Below, piece by piece: positions 6,365-8,978 of a DNA stretch of 8,978 bases (positions are counted from its first letter, which is position 1; every line of letters begins with the position of its first letter). The position numbers and the translations under genes are program-made. This DNA is from Desulfosporosinus sp. GTDB taxonomy: Bacteria; Bacillota; Desulfitobacteriia; Desulfitobacteriales; Desulfitobacteriaceae. The notes under the pieces are model-generated. The model was not told the origin of the DNA. It saw only the letters and a list, made by a program, of their open reading frames with translations, and did not search any database. The stretch covers positions 1 through 8,978 of the forward strand of contig PKWS01000117.1 in assembly GCA_003132105.1 (NCBI GenBank). The letters are read 5' to 3'.

Positions 6365-8046
6365 ACTATCATTTCCGTAATTTCTTTACCCGGCGGAACG
6401 AGTGGCAAAACCGCTTCTTCCGGAGAGATTGTAAAATTTATCAGCGCTGATCCGGGATGTTTGATTGCCTCCAGTATTGCACTTCGAACCTGCTCGAAGG
6501 TGTCGACCTGGATTCCTAGCATTCCATAGGCCTCAGCCACTTTGACAAAATCAGGATTGCCCTCGAGCTGTATTTCACTATACCGCTGCTCATAAAAAGT
6601 TTTCTGCCATTGGCGAACCATGCCAAGGACGCCATTGTTCAGTAAGATAATTTTAATGGGAAGTTTATTCTGGGCAATGGTTCCTAACTCCTGTATCGTC
6701 ATCTGTAAGGAACCGTCTCCCGTTATCAAAACCACCAAAGCGTCCGGACGAGCAATTTGTGCCCCCACTGCCGCAGGAAGTCCATATCCCATAGCTCCAA
6801 GCCCACAACTGGTCGCATAATTGCGTGGGTGCACTGTTGGATAATACTGAGCAGCCCACATTTGATGCTGTCCTACATCGGTTGTGATGATCGTATTCTC
6901 ACTAGCAAGCTCTCCCAGACATTTAATAACCATTTGTGGCGTAAGTCTGTCCAAGTCATAGCTCAAAGTATGATCGTTCTTCCAAACACGTAATTGGTTC
7001 CACCAGTCTGCAACTTGGGGAACAGTAAACTCCGGTAAGACCTCTAACACTTCTTCCAGAACCAAGCGAGCATCTCCAACAATCTGGATATGCGTTTTTA
7101 CCACCTTGCTAATCTCCACGGGATCGATGTCGATATGAATGACTTTTGCTTTGGTGGCGAAACGATGGCCCAAACCACTGGTCACACGGTCATCAAAGCG
7201 TACCCCCACTGCAATCAACAAATCACAATCATCCACGGCATAGTTCGCTGTCACCGTTCCATGCATTCCAACCAACCCTAATAAGTTAGGATGCCCGAAG
7301 GGTAGACTCCCAAGGCCCATCAAAGTCGTGACCACTGGTAAATCTGCTTCTTCTGCTAACTTCCTAATAACTCCTTCTGCTCCTGCCGTAACCACACCGC
7401 CCCCGGCATAAAGTACAGGCTTTCTACATTCCGAGAGTGCCTTAGCCACTTCTTCAATCTTACCGTTGTTTCCCCTGCCAAACACTTTGTACCCCTTCAA
7501 TTTCATATCCGAAGGAAAGGGTTCGACATTTTCTTGTGCTAAAACGTCCTTCGGAAGGTCGATGAGCACAGGCCCTGGCCGACCTGTTCGGGCAATATAA
7601 AAAGCCTCTTTAACAATCCTCGGAAGCTCCCTCGGATCCTTAACCAAATAAGAGTGCTTGGTTATCGGCATAGTGATCCCGATTATATCCACTTCTTGAA
7701 AAGAATCAGCTCCGAGCGAGCTCGTAGGAACCTGCCCCGTCAAAACGACTAAAGGGATAGAGTCCGCGTAGGCATTAGCAATACCCGTCACTAGATTCGT
7801 CGCACCAGGGCCAGAGGTTGCTAAACAAACCCCTACCTTTCCACTGACTCGAGCATAACCATCTGCAGCAAACACAACTCCTTGCTCATGGCGTGCTAAC
7901 ACATGTCGAATAGGACTATCAAGTAGGGCATCATACAACGGAAGCACTTGTCCACCAGGATACCCAAAGATAACGTCAACGCCTTCCTGTTCCAAGGCTT
8001 GTAGTAGAATATTTGCGCCTCTTAATCCCGTTCTTTCTTGACTCAT
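6358..8046 (-). CDS. ilvB: Acetohydroxyacid synthase, large (catalytic) subunit
   Basis: IlvB is the thiamine-diphosphate and FAD enzyme that joins two pyruvates to 2-acetolactate, or pyruvate and 2-oxobutyrate to 2-aceto-2-hydroxybutyrate, the first common step of the pathway. Its 562 residues match the family. The N-terminal pyrimidine-binding domain has GYPGG (28-32) and the catalytic glutamate E54 in RHEQG. The central FAD-type domain runs from about 190 to 340 and includes GVRFDDRVTSG (281-291), whose R287 corresponds to the cofactor/substrate-channel arginine of the E. coli enzyme. The C-terminal domain has the thiamine motif GDGS (443-446) to NN (470-471). W480 in GMVRQWQ matches the tryptophan that gives acetohydroxyacid synthases their preference for 2-oxobutyrate, and separates this protein from catabolic FAD-free acetolactate synthases. 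The ATG at 8046 has AAGGGG at a 9-nt spacer. It lies 20 nt after ilvE and 4 nt before ilvN. Confidence 0.97.
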   Translation of the reverse strand: MSQERTGLRGANILLQALEQEGVDVIFGYPGGQVLPLYDALLDSPIRHVLARHEQGVVFAADGYARVSGKVGVCLATSGPGATNLVTGIANAYADSIPLVVLTGQVPTSSLGADSFQEVDIIGITMPITKHSYLVKDPRELPRIVKEAFYIARTGRPGPVLIDLPKDVLAQENVEPFPSDMKLKGYKVFGRGNNGKIEEVAKALSECRKPVLYAGGGVVTAGAEGVIRKLAEEADLPVVTTLMGLGSLPFGHPNLLGLVGMHGTVTANYAVDDCDLLIAVGVRFDDRVTSGLGHRFATKAKVIHIDIDPVEISKVVKTHIQIVGDARLVLEEVLEVLPEFTVPQVADWWNQLRVWKNDHTLSYDLDRLTPQMVIKCLGELASENTIITTDVGQHQMWAAQYYPTVHPRNYATSCGLGAMGYGLPAAVGAQIARPDALVVLITGDGSLQMTIQELGTIAQNKLPIKIILLNNGVLGMVRQWQKTFYEQRYSEIQLEGNPDFVKVAEAYGMLGIQVDTFEQVRSAILEAIKHPGSALINFTISPEEAVLPLVPPGKEITEMIVR

Positions 8047-8066
8047 AACTCATTTCCCCTTCTAAC

Positions 8067-8960
8067 TCATCTGGCCGTTGCCTCTAAATAAATTTCGGGA
8101 CCATTGACACGGGTAAGGTCTCTAAAGGCAGCGAGTAGTTGTTTATACACTTCTCCGGGAACACCATCTCCGATTTCACGCCCATCTACTTTAATCACCG
8201 GAATCAATTCTGCAGCTGTACCTGTGAGAAAGCACTCCTCTGAAGTATAGAGATCGTGCCGTGTAAACAGCTCTTCCCTCGCTTCAATTCCCAGCAGACT
8301 TGCGAGCTGTAGCACAGATTCGCGGGTGATGCCTTCCAGTATTCCTGCCGAAAGAGGAGGGGTTATTAAGACTCCTTCTCGAAAGATAAAAATGTTATCT
8401 GACGTACCTTCAGCAACGTAGCCTTCTTGATTAAGCATAATTCCTTCAACAACACCGGCTTGATTGGCCTCCATTTTGGCAAGAATATTATTAAGATAAT
8501 TTAGGGATTTAATCCTAGGGCTCAATGAATCCGGATTATTCCGGCGGATGGCCACTGTTTTCACTTCCAAGCCCTGCTCATACATTCTTGGCTCAAAGAT
8601 CTTTATTTGATCCGCTATACAAAATATTGCGGCCCGTGGACAATTCGTAGGATCAAGACCCAAATCCCCTTTGCCACGTGAAACCACCAATCGAATATAG
8701 GCATCCTTTAAGCCGTTCCTGCGAAGCGTTTCGAAAACAATCTCCTGCATCTCGTCCTTAGAAATGTGGATGTTCAATTGAATGGACTTTGCTGACTCAT
8801 AGAGGCGTTTCAGATGTTCGTCTAATTTAAATACTCGGCCATGATAGGCACGAATCCCTTCGAAAATGCCATCTCCGTACAAAAAGCCATGGTCGAAAAC
8901 AGATACTTTCGCTTCTTCCTCTGGAACAAATGCCCCATTACAGTATATAATAAGTCCCAT
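8067..8960 (-). CDS. ilvE: Branched-chain amino acid aminotransferase
   Basis: This fold-type IV pyridoxal-phosphate enzyme exchanges amino groups between glutamate and the branched-chain 2-oxo acids, giving the final step to valine, leucine and isoleucine. From the ATG at 8960 it has 297 residues, a usual length for the clostridial/archaeal type. DHGFLYGDGIFEGIRAY (23-39) is the class IV N-terminal motif. K151 in SPRIKSLNYLNN is the expected Schiff-base lysine, and E184 in YVAEGTSDNIF the glutamate near the cofactor nitrogen. GILEGITRE and FLTGTAAEL further on bind the phosphate and the substrate carboxylate. The start is chosen because GGAGG lies 5 nt upstream; an in-frame ATG at 8972 overlaps that site and adds only four residues. 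D-amino acid aminotransferase and aminodeoxychorismate lyase share the fold, but the operon context and motif set favour IlvE. It is the first gene visible; the promoter region lies outside the window. Confidence 0.93.
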   Translation of the reverse strand: MGLIIYCNGAFVPEEEAKVSVFDHGFLYGDGIFEGIRAYHGRVFKLDEHLKRLYESAKSIQLNIHISKDEMQEIVFETLRRNGLKDAYIRLVVSRGKGDLGLDPTNCPRAAIFCIADQIKIFEPRMYEQGLEVKTVAIRRNNPDSLSPRIKSLNYLNNILAKMEANQAGVVEGIMLNQEGYVAEGTSDNIFIFREGVLITPPLSAGILEGITRESVLQLASLLGIEAREELFTRHDLYTSEECFLTGTAAELIPVIKVDGREIGDGVPGEVYKQLLAAFRDLTRVNGPEIYLEATAR

Positions 8961-8965
8961 ATAAA

Positions 8966-8970
8966 CCTCC
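8966..8970 (-). promoter_or_regulatory. Ribosome binding site fixing the ilvE start
   Basis: GGAGG (8970-8966, minus strand) lies 5 nt before the ATG at 8960. The upstream in-frame ATG at 8972 overlaps this site and has no comparable site visible before it in the 6 nt remaining in the window. Confidence 0.75.
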
Positions 8971-8978
8971 ATTCCGCC

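Larger units (their letters stand above)
391..8960 (-). other. ilvE-ilvBNC-leuACDB operon
   Basis: Eight same-strand genes with gaps of 20, 4, 74, 43, 18, 1 and 1 nt end at a single strong terminator. Gene order follows the pathway closely: acetohydroxyacid synthase, reductoisomerase, then the leucine branch, with the shared aminotransferase first. ilvD and ilvA are not inside the cluster. No internal terminator is visible. The leader region that would show T-box or other control is beyond the right edge. Confidence 0.9.

Noticed and set aside
1..8978. A hidden novel system, mobile element, CRISPR array or structured RNA in the window.
   Set aside because: Coding sequence fills nearly the whole window with recognised, intact housekeeping genes. 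The only gap over 100 nt (241-390) is explained by terminator and promoter sequence, and no direct-repeat arrays or transposon ends were seen.

Overview
This window is a compact branched-chain amino acid biosynthesis operon, read entirely on the minus strand. Transcription runs from the high-coordinate end to the low: ilvE, ilvB, ilvN, ilvC, leuA, leuC, leuD, leuB. A strong intrinsic terminator follows leuB, and then comes the start of an independent gene, proC, which is cut by the left edge. All eight operon genes look intact and full length, with no frameshifts. No mobile element, CRISPR array, tRNA, rRNA or undescribed system is visible.

Organism: the Shine-Dalgarno sites are strong and purine-rich (AGGAGG, GAGGTGAT, GGGAGG), and one gene starts with TTG. 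LeuC and LeuD are of the short form (421 and 159 residues) usual in clostridia and archaea, and the ilv and leu genes are fused into one operon. Base composition is moderate. Together these suggest a Firmicute of the class Clostridia, perhaps a Desulfitobacterium/Desulfosporosinus-like member of the Peptococcaceae. That placement is an inference from protein style; no search was run.

Layout: 8960-8067 ilvE (aminotransferase); 8046-6358 ilvB and 6353-5874 ilvN (acetohydroxyacid synthase catalytic and regulatory subunits); a 74-nt gap with a hairpin and promoter-like sequence; 5799-4801 ilvC (ketol-acid reductoisomerase); a 43-nt gap; 4757-3225 leuA; 3206-1941 leuC; 1939-1460 leuD; 1458-391 leuB; 390-241 intergenic, with a large terminator and a candidate proC promoter; 240-1 proC (first 80 residues).

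How the genes work together: IlvBN condenses two pyruvates, or pyruvate plus 2-oxobutyrate, and IlvC isomerises and reduces the product. Dihydroxyacid dehydratase (ilvD) would come next but is not in the window. The 2-oxoisovalerate formed is transaminated to valine by IlvE, or enters the leucine branch through LeuA, LeuCD and LeuB, and IlvE again makes leucine. Several junctions are tight enough to suggest translational coupling: ilvB/ilvN has 4 nt between genes, and leuC/leuD and leuD/leuB have 1 nt each. The operon's main promoter and any leader control, such as a T-box, would lie just beyond the right edge, because only 18 nt upstream of ilvE are present.
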